A DNA stretch of 64,000 nt from Apostichopus japonicus (Eukaryota > Echinodermata > Holothuroidea > Aspidochirotida > Stichopodidae). Position numbers and translations under genes: made by a program. The DNA lies in NCBI RefSeq assembly GCF_037975245.1, contig NC_092582.1, positions 4,814,001 through 4,878,000 of the forward strand, read 5' to 3'. The notes beneath the pieces were generated by a model, which was given only the letters and a program-made list of their open reading frames with translations, made no database searches and had not been told where the DNA came from. This document shows, one piece after another, positions 30,801 through 44,606 of this stretch (positions within the stretch are counted from its first letter, which is position 1; each line of letters starts with the position of its first letter).

Positions 30801-33800
30801 ATTGCACATAAGGGTGTTTTCTTAATAGTTATTAGTTAATAAATAAATGTAATCCCGTCATGATGTGTTGAGAACTACAAACATCAAGGTTACAGTACAG
30901 CTTTTACAGTAACATGCATATACATGACTGAATACTGACGTTAACTGATCCAGCAATTTTGTTTAGCAGTCAGGTACCAGAGCACCTCGTTTATTCAAAT
31001 GTTACACAGTTCGTAAAGCTAGGTGGCATTGTCACAGACTGATTCATTAGTTTCTGAGGTTCATTGTCTCCCTCTATATAACCCCCTCAGGCTCTGCGAT
31101 GCCATCAGACCGGAGCGAGACACCTTCCTGTCTCCTCCCCTCTCAAGTCTCTCCTCTTCAATCTCTGAGAGGAAAGTGTAAAATGTTTTGTTGGTATCAG
31201 AAAATTAATAATTAGATGGAATTTGCCCTACTCTGACTAAATTTGTTCATTTTGATGCTAGCTTGCCCTTAAGTGTTAAATCCTTACAGACTTAAAGCTA
31301 TGTAGTATGTGGTGAGTTCATGATGAGAGCGTGAAAGTATTTAGTAGGTCTGGCCTGTTGAACATAGATAGAAAGATAGATATTTAGTCAGCCAATCATA
31401 ATAAAAAACAATGGAAATTGGTTGATAACATGAGCTCAAAACATTAAAATTTGTAAACAACATATAAGACGTAAAATAATATACATAGATATGAAAACGT
31501 TCCTATAAAATGTACAAAAATATGAAAATGTACTCACAATATAAAGATGAACAAAAATCTAAAATGTAAATGATGAAATAACAGCGATTGCTAAAGAATA
31601 ATATGGTCAAAATCTGTATTATTACTTATATCTGAATGCTTCTGTCAACAGCCTACAGGCTACATGAATGAATTTATCATGTAATTTTAAGATGTCGTCT
31701 TTTATGGTAACTTTCATGAACAACAAAGATCTCCGAAACAAGCAAATGACTCGTTGCATTTTGAATGATATCTGCACTCTTGGTGAAAGTAATTTCAACA
31801 AGAACATAAATGATAAACAATTTAGTAAAAGATTATTTTGGGTAGCAGTTTGGAATGATCTGAACTTATTCATTTATAAAATGCTCCTGGTTATTTGTGT
31901 AAAATACTGAGTTACATTACATCGTCGGACCTGCGTAGCAATTCGATCATTTATTGTTTTGAAGAGCATTTTAGCAATTCGACAGTCGACACTGGATCAG
32001 ATATTTATTCCTTGAAACAAAAGTTAACATTTTTTGGGAGATTGAGAAAATATTTTGTTAAGATCATGACACTTAATTTAATATTTTTTGTATATTTTAC
32101 TATATATTGGATATACAACTGCTTTAATAAGGAGTTTCACAGGTTTAGTCACCATCAGGTGATGATCAAACACCTACCTATTCAGCAAGTTCTCAAATTT
32201 TTCCACATCCTTTTGCTTATTTCTGTCTTCTGAATGGTTAAAAGTGCCAACGGCTAAATTTGATGCCGGGGTGGGAAGGTCTTGTTAGTTTGCCGAAAGT
32301 AAGAAAGGTGAGAAACCGTTGGTGTAGGAGAAGAGAATATATGGCCTCTCTCTTATATGCCGGTACTGAGGGTTCATGACCTAAATAGCCTCTTTCGATC
32401 AATTTACAGAGAAAAATTGGAGTTTATTTAACTGTGATCCGTTTATTGTCATGTTCTAAACTGCTGGCATAACCTACAGTACTTAGATAATTTAAAATTT
32501 TAGCTTTGTTCAAAAAAGATTTGTTGTGTTATGTCAGTTTATTCTTGCTGTCAGTGCATGCAGCGACTAGGTTATAGGAGCAGTAAGTATGGCATGGTTA
32601 ACACTAATCAGCTAAGCAATGGGCATTGTGCTTAAACTTGGATAAGTCTTAATCTACGTAACTCATTCCGTTAGCAGAAAAGTGTTTCATATAACGGGGA
32701 AATTTTTTAAACGGTTGATAAATTGGTATCACCCCAAAGCTGGTGTTCACCGAACCTTCACATCTTTCCCCCAGTGTACATGTTGATCATTGTTATTGTG
32801 CTACATTTTCTTTGGGAGGGAGGGTTGGGGGCAGGGAGTGGGCAACCAAGTTTGCTACATTTCGTTTGAGAGGGAGGGTGGGGGGGTAGGCTGGTGGGCA
32901 ACCAAGTTTGCTGTTCGGAAACCAAATGTAAGGGCATGCATGGTTGTCCGAGGGACAAGCAGACAAAGTCATTTCTAAATATCCCTGATATACCAACTGT
33001 AACAACTGAAAAGGTTAAAACTAATAAAATCCTCTCCTGCTCAAAACTATCCCTTCAATATTTTTGGAAAGATTTGCTTTAGCCGGATTGCTTGAAGACA
33101 TCTGGTTTCTTCTTAGTCTGTTTTGAAAGGTCAATTTTAACTATTGATTTTAATTTTAAGGCATTAAATCATTGGTGCACTATATGTTAGTAGTCAACTC
33201 TTCTAAATAAATTACAAAAAACTTAAACAAGAAAGATATTCAGAGACAATTTCGTTTTCAAGTTATTAACTTTGAAGACTAACTACCATCTGGTCCTGAA
33301 TAGTAATAACATTTTGATTTGCTTCTGTCAAACATCTCCTCAGATTTTATTGGGTCTCTGCCCTGTCACTAATCAATATCCTTAGTCAAAATGGTATAGC
33401 TGCCCGGCTTTGGAGTGTTTGTCCATTTGGTTTGTTTGGATGATGTCATCTGTGCTAAGCTTCTGTGGTCACTCCTTTCAGCCAATTTGACCAGAGAATA
33501 GAGAAAATTAAGACAGAATTTGAGATGACTCGATCAAATAGTTTTGTTTGTTTATCGTGCCATGGTCGGAGGGCCTTAATTAGTTCATAGTGAAGAGGGT
33601 GATACGGCCATATCATGGTCTCCTGGATAGATGATGAGTTTGGCAATTTAATTTATCACTTGTTAACATGTTAATTATATGATGTAATTTGTGTTTTAAG
33701 CAGGGGTGATAATGAGCTGTGGTATAGTACAGTAGCCCTGCAATACTCTACATGTACATGGTTAGTATGATAAGTTGGTATAAACACATGCAATACACTT

Positions 33801-35541
33801 CAATAGTGAAGAACCTGAAAATTGCAGTGTTTCTTGCTATGAATTTAAAGCAGTAATTTGTTTATTTTGATGATAATCGTAACCTTTTGCATTCATGAAG
33901 GCATATGTACATGTATGTGTGTGTTTGTGATGCCCAGCTTGTAAACACGATATCTGATAAAGGGAAGGTCGGACCAATTTCATGTTTGGTGTGTCGAAGT
34001 ACCACATTAAATACAAGAAGCCTACAGTTTTTTTGTGGAGGTCAAAGGTCATTTGGGGTTTCTATCCGATATTTGTGTGTTCTGCGTATTGATATCTAGA
34101 CATGAACTCTAACCGTATGCAGCTGTGTCTGTTATGGGAGTACTGCCCTGTCTGTCATTGAAGCACTTGCACGAACTGCACATAAGTGGCTCAAAAACTC
34201 ATTAAATATACAAAACATTTTAATTGAACAAACAGCAATTTATTCACTGACTTTACTAGTTGTGCTTCATGTCAATAGCTTTCTCTTAATTTACTTCACT
34301 AACTGACAGCATTTTGATCTGATAATTGCAATCAAGTTTTTCAACGCTTTTTGGTACAAAAATCTCATCCAATGTACTGTAGTGCATTATGTTTGTTAGT
34401 CATGTTTTCATTTCAAATTAACGAAGCAAAGTAAAAGGTAATTGTATATTTTCCAGCTTGTATTGTACGTATGTGATTAATAATATGAAAACGGACACAA
34501 ATGTTGAGAATGGAATGTCTGCTCATTAATTTCTTGCAAGTCGGTAGCTAAAAAAGGGAAGGTTTCTTATTTTCATCAATTTCACATCTTATTTGAAGAA
34601 CTCAGTATTTCTTTTAAAGTTTTGTTAAATCCCTTATGAAATGCAGATGCCATCCATCTGCACCGACATCTGCCAGATGGTGCTGCTTTAAGTTTTAACA
34701 GGACGTAAATCTCAGCCTTAATGGGTACCTTAATATACTTTATTACATGTTTATATATATAGTGCAGCTTCCTATTATCTGTCTGTGTACATGTATCGTA
34801 CAGTATATAGTCAGACATGGCCTAGTTGGTTTGTGATTCATTTCCAAGGCACTTAATTACATCTCTCAGTTATGTCATTTATTGATTCCGCCGTAGCAGC
34901 GGTATTTTAATGCATCACTTTTACATCCACGGACAGGTGAGAGCTCCTTATTGCCATGTTACCGAGCTTCAATTTCTCCGTAGTACCCTACAAGTCTACA
35001 TCATACTGTACATACTGTGCAAATGTACCTAGCTATGGGGTCTAAAAGAAAATATGTTCCCTCATTCATACTGTAGATAAAGGCACAGTTTGCAGACACA
35101 GTTGGCTTGAACAGTTAAAGCTGCTGCCTAAAGCTTCCATTCTAAAGTTCCATGTACTGTATATAGTAGGTGACACTAGGTACCTTTGATATTTGTAATG
35201 TTAGAAGTCTATATACAAATTTTCTTTCACAACTTTGTAAAAAGGCACTGGACTTGCGGACAGTTAGCATAACAGTTGATGGTACTGCCGCCAGTCGCCA
35301 TTCTAAAATGCAGAGTATGGTAGATGGGGCTAGGTACCTTTGTTATAATATGTTTGGATTGTCCTTGAAACATTGCCACTGAACTGTAACAAAGTTAAGG
35401 GTCTGAAGATGAAGATGGTCAGTAAACGATAAAATCACTGATTGCATCGACTGAGTGTATTTACTAATTTTGTGTCGTAGAAAGGCTTCTGTTAGTTTTA
35501 ATAAGTCTATGAAAATCGGGCCGGCATTTTTTATAGGTTAT
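27831..35541. other. Intergenic, no gene seen
   Basis: AT-rich. Includes a repeat fragment at 27965-28010, two G-rich tandem blocks of about 61-65 bp at 32805-32905 that share GTGGGCAACCAAGTTTGCT with a relative near 29700, and one DR1-type AGGTCA repeat at 34039-34051. No exon with family resemblance. Confidence 0.45.
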
Positions 35542-35903
35542 TTAAAGACCTGCTTTATTGGCTCCTAATTATAGCACGCTATAACTAGGAAAGTTTTGTG
35601 ATGCCGTAATCGACCTGCCATGGTCTTAAATTCACCTCAGGCTCTAAGATAAGCCTGCATAGCTTCTTAACACCATTAGGCTCTTTGTGTAAACACTGTC
35701 TGGAAATATGTTCATGTCTACAATGTAGTTAATCATACAGCGTTCACACAAAGACCCTGATACAAGAAAAAATATGTGGCAGGCGTTGCAGACTTATTGG
35801 TAAAAAGAGGTCATTTTACGGCCAAGGCAGGTCGATTACGTAATCTCAAGAAACTTTTCCAAGATAGTGTGCTATAGTTGGGGTCTATACAACAGACCAT
35901 TAA
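35542..35903. mobile_element. TTAA-flanked MITE, family B, copy 2
   Basis: Bounded by TTAA at 35542-35545 and 35900-35903. Ends AGACCTGCTTTATTGGCTCC and (reverse complement) TGGTCTGTTGTATAGACCCC are inverted relatives, continuing into ATTATAGCACGC. It is collinear with the reverse complement of 2298-2658, so it is the same family in the opposite orientation. Confidence 0.75.
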
Positions 35904-36088
35904 GGGTAGGGGAGAAGGTGAGAGGGCAGGAGAAGGGGACCAGGAATTGTTACCCTGCTGAAATACAGAGGTAATCAACTCTGACACTACGCAATACTAC
36001 ATAACAGTACTACACAATACTACACAAGAGGTATATGAGACAATGAGTCATTGGTAGTACTTTAGGTAGCGCTCATTAGATCTCCACT

Positions 36089-36142
36089 GTTAGTGCAGGG
36101 AGCTGCTACTCTAAAGTTAGAGTAGCAGCTCCCTGGTTAGTG
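36089..36142. repeat. Perfect 18-bp hairpin flanked by 7-bp direct repeats
   Basis: The left arm AGGGAGCTGCTACTCTAA (36097-36114) and its exact reverse complement at 36117-36134 are separated by two bases. GTTAGTG flanks on both sides (36089-36095 and 36136-36142), resembling a target duplication around a tiny foldback. Function is unknown. Confidence 0.85.
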
Positions 36143-37351
36143 TTCACATTGCCAATGGCACCAAAGCATGTATGCTAAGTACTGTACACCAGTGTACATG
36201 CACTGCTAGCATATATATTGTATTGTGTGGTGCTGCTTCCATGGGAACACTGTGAGAAGTAATATCACAGCTTGACCTCTGAAGGTCAAGAGTTTTTATG
36301 GCTTCCCTAATCTTACATACAGTATGTGTGGAGATATCTTGCAGTTTTGTTGTCTATGTGTGGATAGAGGACTTCAGTACACATGATGATTCCTGAGTAA
36401 TGCATATTGTGGGAACAACTTTATTGAGAATAGCTTGTCACATATCAAGTATCAAATGTCCATAGATCAATGCAAAATTTGCTATACAATTGCAAAGAGT
36501 CTGTTTTTGTACACAGGACCAATATATAATATATATAGTAGATCTACTGGTATAAATGAGACAAATTTCAGAACCTTCAAAACTGCTTCAGACAAAGAGT
36601 TTGAAAACTATAAATTATTCTTTACATCTTAAACTGATGACTAAAAAAGTAAACACCTTTAGGAAGATGTTGGACTGTTGAAATTTGTACATATATATAG
36701 GAAATGAACAGACAGCCGGCCAGAACTACTACACCTGTAATAACTTTTCTGTTTTTAAAGTTCCAGAAACATTGCCATATGGGACCCCCCATCTTACTCA
36801 GCAGTCCTCTCTTTTCATTAAGATCAGAGAACTAAGTCACCCATGACTTAAATCAAGTGCTCTCTGATTATTTTTGGTGTTAATAGTCAGCAAGCGGCTT
36901 CAATTAAGTGAAGCCTAGCATTTATTCCCTAAAGTAATCAAGTCATTAGTTGTGGGTATAGAGTTTCCGTCTCCTGGGGAATAACTGTCTATATTTACAA
37001 CAACTTAATGATATTTGTGGATATGACAATGTATAGATTGATGGATTGTGCCCTTGATTCACAAGTGAGCTGAAAATGATGAATGAGTCCAGCAGGGGTT
37101 TGCTCCAGATGTCATTCTTGGGTTCAAAACAATGTACAGTATAGTCTGTTTACAAACTATAGTAAAGAAAGCTGAAGTAGTCAAGCAGCAGCACTATGAA
37201 CTGACAACTTGATAGGGTTGGATTATGAACTCATGAACTACTTTACTACTGCTCTTGGAATGTTCAATAAAGAGTGAATATTTAATTATTAATGTATTCA
37301 TTTTAATTAGTGTATATATATATATATGGAAAATCTGCTATAGTAGTAGTA

Positions 37352-37693
37352 CATTTGATCATAGGTGTAGGAGCCAAATTTGATTTGGGGGGGGGGGGGG
37401 GCTGTAACGACTTGCCCGAAAAATGTTACCAAAATTTTTCTGTGAATGTTAATGTGCATATTATATAGGCAATCATCGGTTACTACATCACATGCCAATA
37501 ACATACAATCATTTTCCGTGTTATTACCCTTCCATATTGTCGTTATAATAATAATGATACTAATAATATAAGTTCAACCTTGAAAAACACATTGCAAAAT
37601 TGCAAAAATTCTCAGCATATTACCTGAAATTTTCACAAAAAATGTTGGTTGGGGGGCCTGCAGCCCCCCGCCTCCTACGCCTATGCATTTGAT
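37352..37693. mobile_element. hAT-type MITE, 326 bp, with perfect 8-bp target duplication
   Basis: The element runs 37360-37685 between identical octamers CATTTGAT (37352-37359 and 37686-37693). The ends are inverted: CATAGGTGTAGGAG at left and CATAGGCGTAGGAG at right (reverse complement). The interior starts with a G16-type run and ends with a GC-rich GGGGGGCCTGCAGCCCCCC palindrome. It has no coding capacity. Confidence 0.88.
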
Positions 37694-38102
37694 GTATCTT
37701 TGATATAGTTTTGTACCTGAAATTTATGAAGGAAGTGTTTGTTTATCACAATCAAGTCAGTAACTTACAAAACTGAATTTTTTGGTGGTAAGTTATGAAA
37801 AATAAATAATAATGAAAACAGCTGAAGAAAAGAAAATGCATCTAGTCATGTCCTTTAGTAAAGGAAGTACCTTGGATCACTACATGGCGATTACCAGTAA
37901 GGATGTGTATCGTTGTACTTTTAAGTATTTCAAGACTTGAAATGCCAAAATTTAATATTTAATAATAATGGTGTTGGCGTATATATTGTAGGAAATCAGG
38001 AATATTTTGAATTTGTTATATTTAATTTATGATGAGCTGCAGTTGGATGGGGACATTGTTCCTGTTCCGGTGCCTAAGGCTCTTCAAAAGCGTCTTCTTG
38101 CG

Positions 38103-38215
38103 CCGACGTTTGTTTCGCTTGTTTGCTTACTTTCCTGTCTCCTCACATCCAATAGCACTTTTGCTATGTCAAGGGTGGACTGGTATTCTTTTTAACACTG
38201 TACTCCCTTAGTCAT
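38103..38215 (+). repeat. Dispersed repeat C, copy 1
   Basis: Shares CCTGTCTCCTCACA, a GCACT core and TTTTTAACACTGTACTCCCT with blocks at 42681-42800, 51480-51632 (opposite strand) and 52720-52785. Class unknown. Confidence 0.55.
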
Positions 38216-41200
38216 ACCTATTTAAACTCGATGCCTGAAAGTGCAGAGCTCTAAAAATCAGGCATGAGCTTTTTCCGCGAATTCACAGAATATCCGTGAT
38301 TTCTTTTCAACCTCGGGGACAAAAACTATTATCTTAACACAACGTAGCATATGCAAACTGGAGCCTATACCGCAATTTTTGCAAAGTTCCATGGTTTTTT
38401 TTTGTATCCCAGGCTCATCCCCTGAAAAATCCACTTCCAAAACTTGTATTAAAGTTTGTTACTCTTTTGCTGTCTTGCTGTGGAGAAGATGTTTAAAATG
38501 AGTGCTACATCGTCGATGCATTTACCGTAACATGACACTTCTCAACGTGGGGTCTCCAATTGGTAATATCATTTCGAGATTGATGAAGCTACTCGAGCTG
38601 TGAAGGTTATACTTAATCCCTTACCTAAAAATCAGATGTGATAAAGATCAAAAACTTCTGGAATCCAGTCCTGTATTAATGTTATATTAAAACTGTTATT
38701 GGAAGAGACAGGTCGAATCAATTTAAAACATCGCTGGAAAACTAATTCATCCGTGATGATTATGAATACTTAGATTATCAACTCTCGTACATGCACAGAT
38801 CATCACCAGGAGTGGTACCTAATTAGTTGTTCGTCTACAAGACGGTAACTCCTCTCGGCGCATTGCAAGAAAATACCTATAATTGATAGAGTGCGAGTTT
38901 GCTTTGGAGGGAAAGTTGTCCATCAAGGATGGAAGTATTTCCCTGGTAGGCCAACTTCCGGTGTATTTGTTTTAAAATAACTTACGACTCCTTGTATTTG
39001 TCTTTCAGCCTCTGAAGAAGATCCTGCTAAGATCAAAATGTCAGGCCCACTTACCGTTACACATATTTGTTTTGTTTAAATAATACCAAACATTCAGAAA
39101 ATTTGTCCACGAAACACAGTTATATATTTATGTATATATAGCAACACCATCACTATACATGTCATTTATAATCTTTGAACCTTTTATGTTTTATTTTGAT
39201 AGTGACACAATCACATGATCTTTTATCAACAGAATTCTTTAGAGCTATTTAGTATCCCACTGTGCCTATGCAGCATCTTTCAAAGTCGCTCAACACAAAA
39301 AAAAAAAAAATATCCACTTTTGTCATCTCTCCAAATTTTACACATTTTTCACTACTGATCCCCTTTAAGCTATCTGGATCAGAAATGAACAATAAATTTC
39401 TTGCCGACAGTATTATCAACCTTACCGCTAGGCTACTGCCGAAAGAAAATCTATAGCCTCACCTACGTCACGGCACAGTAAGAATGCAGTGCTGCCCCTC
39501 AGATATCCTCAGCGGGTCACCCCATCGACATTTGTATGCTCACCATGCGGTCCGCCTCTCGGACTCGCCCCAATGCGGACAGTAGGAGAAAGCAGACCAT
39601 CTCATTCTGTAATTGATCTTGTCAGGCACAGCAGGTTGCATCATACCATATGCTGTTGGCCTGTCGTTGGTCTGCGGGTAGACAGAACTACCAAATGCAA
39701 CTCGCTTTCTCGGTGCGCTGCAAGGAATTTTATTTCTTCAAAAGGACCCTGTTGGATATATATATATATGTATAAAATTTGATTAGGATGAGGACGGGGT
39801 GTGATCCTGTGTGTTGTTATTGGTGTGTTGGTTGTACCAGGATGTTTACTTTCAGCGGATAAGCATTTTGCTAACAGTTTTATTTCATTTTTATGATGTT
39901 TACTTTCGGCAGTTCTGTATCTATGGACTCTAAGGACGGATAATGTTTACATGACAGACATCTCTGCAAGATTTGCCCCGTCAAATTTGTCTGCATGGTA
40001 GGAACTTATTTGGACTTTGGGCCTTTATCAGTTTGACATTGGTGTAAAGGTACACACAGCTAAATAAATATACTGTATCTGTTTGTCTGATTGCAGCTTT
40101 ACAGCGATTTCTGTCATTGCCAAGCATAGCTTCAGTGCAGTATGTAAACTACAGTTTGTAACAGTAACAGCCCTGTAGAAAACACTGTACATCCATATTG
40201 ACTTGCTATAATCTAAAGACACCGAGAAAGGATTGATATATACAGGACATACTGATCATAACTTTGATGGATTTATAAGTGAGAAGTTCAGAAGGAAATC
40301 ACAATCATTGATTTGACTCCTTCTGTGGGCAATTAGTGTGTTTTCTTTTTTACTCATTGTGCATGGTAAGTACACATATGATACCTCTGGTTTGATCAGT
40401 TTTGCACTCTCTCTCTCCCTCTCTTACTTCCCCACCACCAACCCTTCCAAAACTTCCATCACTACACCTTGTCTCCCTTCTATCTCCAAGTTTGGGATGT
40501 ACTGTACTTGTACGGTACAGCACATACATACTTTAAATTGATACAACATTACCTTTTCCACTGATCTGCCAATATAGAGAATGGAATCTGATCCACAATA
40601 ATTCAGTTGGTTCGAAAGTTCGCAAATTGTAACTGGGAGGTTGTATTCTATGGCATATAACGATTATAACCATTAATTGACCTGAATTGAAATCGGTGAA
40701 AAGACATCAAACCTACCAGTAAGAGGGCATACTGATAGTTAAGACTATTCAAAATCTTGATCAAATTAGATTAAAAACTTTGCAATTAATGAATTTATCA
40801 TGCTTGTTTGAAAATTCTACTGTTTTGACAGGAATGGCTTAGGCACTGTGTAAAAAGTAGGAAGCTGAAGAGACCTGCAGCATACTGCAGCTAGGCTGCA
40901 TAGGGCATCTGTACATCTTCTACGACAGGCTACGTCCGGTCAAAGCCCCTCCTCTTGGATTAGGAAGATCATCTTTCATTATATTTTTATACCAATCTAG
41001 TCTCTTTCAGCAAGCAAATCTCTGCGAATGGAGTGACTGATGAATTTCATTCCAACAATTTTATCAACTAGATTTATTTTACAGGTACTGTAGTAAGTAA
41101 TTGCCAATGAAAAGCAATGTTTACTTCATTATGTGGAATGAAATGAAACTTTAAGTACTGCAGACACCTAGCCAGTTTACCCCATATTCAGTACGTTTGT

Positions 41201-42680
41201 TGTGTGTGGTAATCACATGCAAAATCTCTTAAAATTTTTGCAAGAGCTCTTTTGATTTCCAAGATATACACATTTGCAGGTTTGATAAATCTGGGAAACT
41301 CATTAAATATGTGCAAACTATGACATGGAATGTTAAGCCCATCCAAACTTCTGATATGAGGCCTTAATAAGTTAACCCCTAGTTACAAGCCCGCGCACCA
41401 GCCACATCTTCCCACAAGCCTTTGTTTAGTGTCCTTGAAATGAAAGGTTGTAAATACAAAGGAATAACATAACAGAAAATTAGGCAGTCACTCCCTTTAC
41501 ATTATCATTTAGCATAATTAGTTAATGTATTCGAAAATAAAACTAGAATTAAGAAAAGACTTGTAAAATGATCAATCTTTGATGGATTTTGATGGGAGTT
41601 ACAGCTATTTTCATGATTTCTAATGCTAAGAGAGTGATTAGGACAATGTTGTTCATAGGTGTGCTTAGACCTTAAACACTCCAATGTAACAAAATATTAT
41701 TTAAATATTTATATCAATTAATTATTGTTTAATTATTTTGCTCTAATTATGTGTTTTCATTACTATCCAGTGAGCATAACAGAAATTTTGAAAGCTTTAA
41801 CTCCAAAAATTTGCTCTGGAATGAAAAAGTTGTTTACATGCAAAACGGTCATGTTGAAGCACATACAGTACAAGTACTGCGATTGAACATTGTGTAAATT
41901 TTTTTTTTTTATAACACCTGTGTAAGCAGTTACCATATTTATGATTCTGAGAATTTTGTGTGTTATATTCCTAATTCCTGTTGGATAGTTATATTCTAGA
42001 AAATGGGCTTGAAAACTTCCTGTACACTTTTGAATTGTGGTGACTTGAGGTTACTTCGGCTGGAAGAAAGGTCAAAATTATTTATGGGTTGTTGCATTTT
42101 ATAACACTCATTATTATTAGCTGTATTGGATTTAATTTCTAACAGGTGATGTTTAGGAATCTGAAGGGATTGTACTTCCTTTTAAGGGTAGCCGTTGTGG
42201 CTAGGAGGGGTCAAAAGGTTGAGTCCCATTACAGTCAATACAAGAATACAGTCAATGTGTCCTCAGTATTAATATAGCACTGAAGTGAGGTGAGGTATAG
42301 TGATCTAAAATTATAACTGTTGATAGTTCTGAGTTCTCATGGATTTTAGTCACTGCAGTTTACAAAACCCTGGATATTAAGGTAATAATATGTATATAAT
42401 TTGCATCATATAATATTTGTGTTTGTCTACAGGCACAGCCAGGGGATTAGGAATGGGGAAGGATGGGGAGAGTGGGCAAGGGATGGTGGATTGGGGGGGG
42501 GGGGGGGCAGTTAAAGGTAGTTTTAATCTTTACATGAATTTTGGAAGTGTTGTATGTTATTTGTAAGAATTGTTGATTGGTTGAGAACAAGCTGTGAATC
42601 TATGTCATAGGCAATAGTTATTAAGCCTGTGAAGTCACAGTTAACATCTTTGCAATGTGGCTTTAAAAAAGGGAATATAG
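38216..42680. other. Intergenic, no gene seen
   Basis: Contains a dispersed-repeat fragment at 38985-39075 (GAAGAAGATCCTGCTAAGAT core) and a GC-richer patch at 39480-39720 with an open frame but no recognisable family. A G-run lies at about 42494-42508. No exon is supportable. Confidence 0.45.
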
Positions 42681-42800
42681 CGCAATTTACTTGGCTCCTC
42701 GCTTACCTGTCTCCCCACAATCTTAGCACTCTACTGTGCCTAGACTAAACTGGTAACCTTTAAACGCTGTGTGCCCTCTATTACCGGCCGCTTCGGTCAA
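42681..42800 (+). repeat. Dispersed repeat C, copy 2
   Basis: GCTTACCTGTCTCCCCACAA, then GCCTAGACTAAACTGGTAAC and a GCTGTGTGCCCTC end, collinear with the reverse complement of 51480-51632. Confidence 0.6.
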
Positions 42801-43247
42801 TACCCTCCCTTCTCATTCTACCATCCAAAGTGCCAACATCGTACGTTTTTTCGTCTGGATTAATATCTCGGGATATATGGCAATCTACAAAATTTCCAAG
42901 GGTTTGCTAGAGGAGTGGTGGCAATCTGTATTAAAGGAGACCGTACACAACGATCTCATTTGACTCCTATGATAAAGGATCTTTGCAACAAACAAATCTG
43001 TCCAACTAGCTAAGAATAATCTTGTTCCTTGTGGGAGATATTCTAGTCGAAAGGGCCGTGTCTGAGAGCTTTGCAGTTTGTAAAGCTGTGATGTCATGAT
43101 GCCACCAGGATCTGAAATCAGTTTGACTTTCACTTTGTTTCGCTTGAAATTCTTGGAGTTACAATGTTTTAACACAGTGTTGGTCACACTGAATATCTTC
43201 ATCATTAGAGGTCATGTTCATGTCAAAGCTCAGGTTCGGTATCTAAC

Positions 43248-43449
43248 ATTAACCATTTACTGTACAAAACTCATCTCCATAACAGAAAGTAAATATTGTC
43301 ATAAAGAAAGAAAAACATGAAATAAAAAATTGAAAGGCATGTATATCTTACACTTACCATTTACTCTACAAAACCATCACTTCCATCACAGAAAGTATAA
43401 ATATATTGTCACAAAGAAAGGAAAATGTGAAAGAAAAATTGAAAGGCAT
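43248..43449 (+). repeat. Tandem duplication, two copies of about 104 bp
   Basis: ACCATTTACTGTACAAAACT with GAAAGTAAATATTGTCA and TTGAAAGGCATG at 43248-43340 recurs with few changes at 43356-43449. Confidence 0.75.
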
Positions 43450-44606
43450 GACATGGCTCGATGATGTCATATTTAGAATTGATCAAGTCTTGGGTCTCTG
43501 TGTAGTAGAAGAATAAATCTGTGATTATCTGCGGCATGGTGGAATTCTTAACATTTTCCTTAAGGTGTTTGGGGAGGGGTTGACGATGACAAATATTTCT
43601 ATCACATTGACTGATAATGACGTTGAGTTTGTGATTTGTGATGTAAGCTTGTTTTCCAAGTGTTGTAATTCGCAAACTTAAATGACGAAATTCACAACGT
43701 TGGCAAAAATCATGCATTCATTTTGTATTTAATTTGACCTTGCACCCTCTGTCTCAAAGCTAATGTGTGGCATTGCCTATGTTTCAGTTATGCATGAAAT
43801 GATTCAACTTCTGGTGGTCATCATATAAGATCATTTAATCCAGTCATGTAGAGGACCAATATAGTGGAGTGCAATTGGAACAGACTCGAATGTGTCACAC
43901 GTGCACACAGAATCAGAAGTACGTTATGAAAGGTTTCCCAAAAGGGCGGTAGTGAAGAACTTAGCATACATAGACTACCTGATGTGTGACCTGATTAATT
44001 CACTTTGGCTTTGGCTTTGAGTACACTGTTTCTGTATGCTGCCTTGTTGGACGGATCTAACATAATAGTAATTACCAACTTTGAGATCCACGGTATAGCC
44101 ATTGCCGACTTTGCAATCCGGTCCCCCCCCCTCCCCCATCACAATTTTGAAAGGTTGGTAAAAGTGACTCCATAGTTTTCCATTGGAGGGGGGGGGGGGT
44201 GGGGAGGAACCAAAATAAGGAAAAAATGGGAGGATAAAAGAAGAAAAAAAAACCTAGCCAGTAAAAGCTGCCAGGTTATGTCAATATTGATTGTGAAACT
44301 AAAAACATTGAACAGAAGTTTCATGTGCTGTTGTTGTATGGATGCTGTTTTATTGGAACAATATATCAAAACAGAACTAAAACAAAAACTAACCTTTGAC
44401 ATTTTCCAAAGTGCAAATATTCAGGGAAAGAGAAAGCAACTAGGATATATTACTCATCCCACTTTCAGTATTTAATTCCCATTGTCTTAGAACCTAAAAA
44501 AATCTAATCTATACAAGCAAAGACATAGTCCAAGGTTTTGATTAAATTGTGCAATTTTAGCTTTAGGTTCATTACAGCAGGGAATCATATATCCGGCAAT
44601 TGTATC

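Noticed and set aside
31622-31910. Overlapping open frames on both strands near 31.7 kb
   Set aside because: AT-rich chance frames; I looked for LINE C-terminal motifs as at 46.5 kb and did not find them.
39489-39782. 97-residue open frame in a GC-richer patch
   Set aside because: No recognised domain and no convincing splice sites; left as unexplained sequence.
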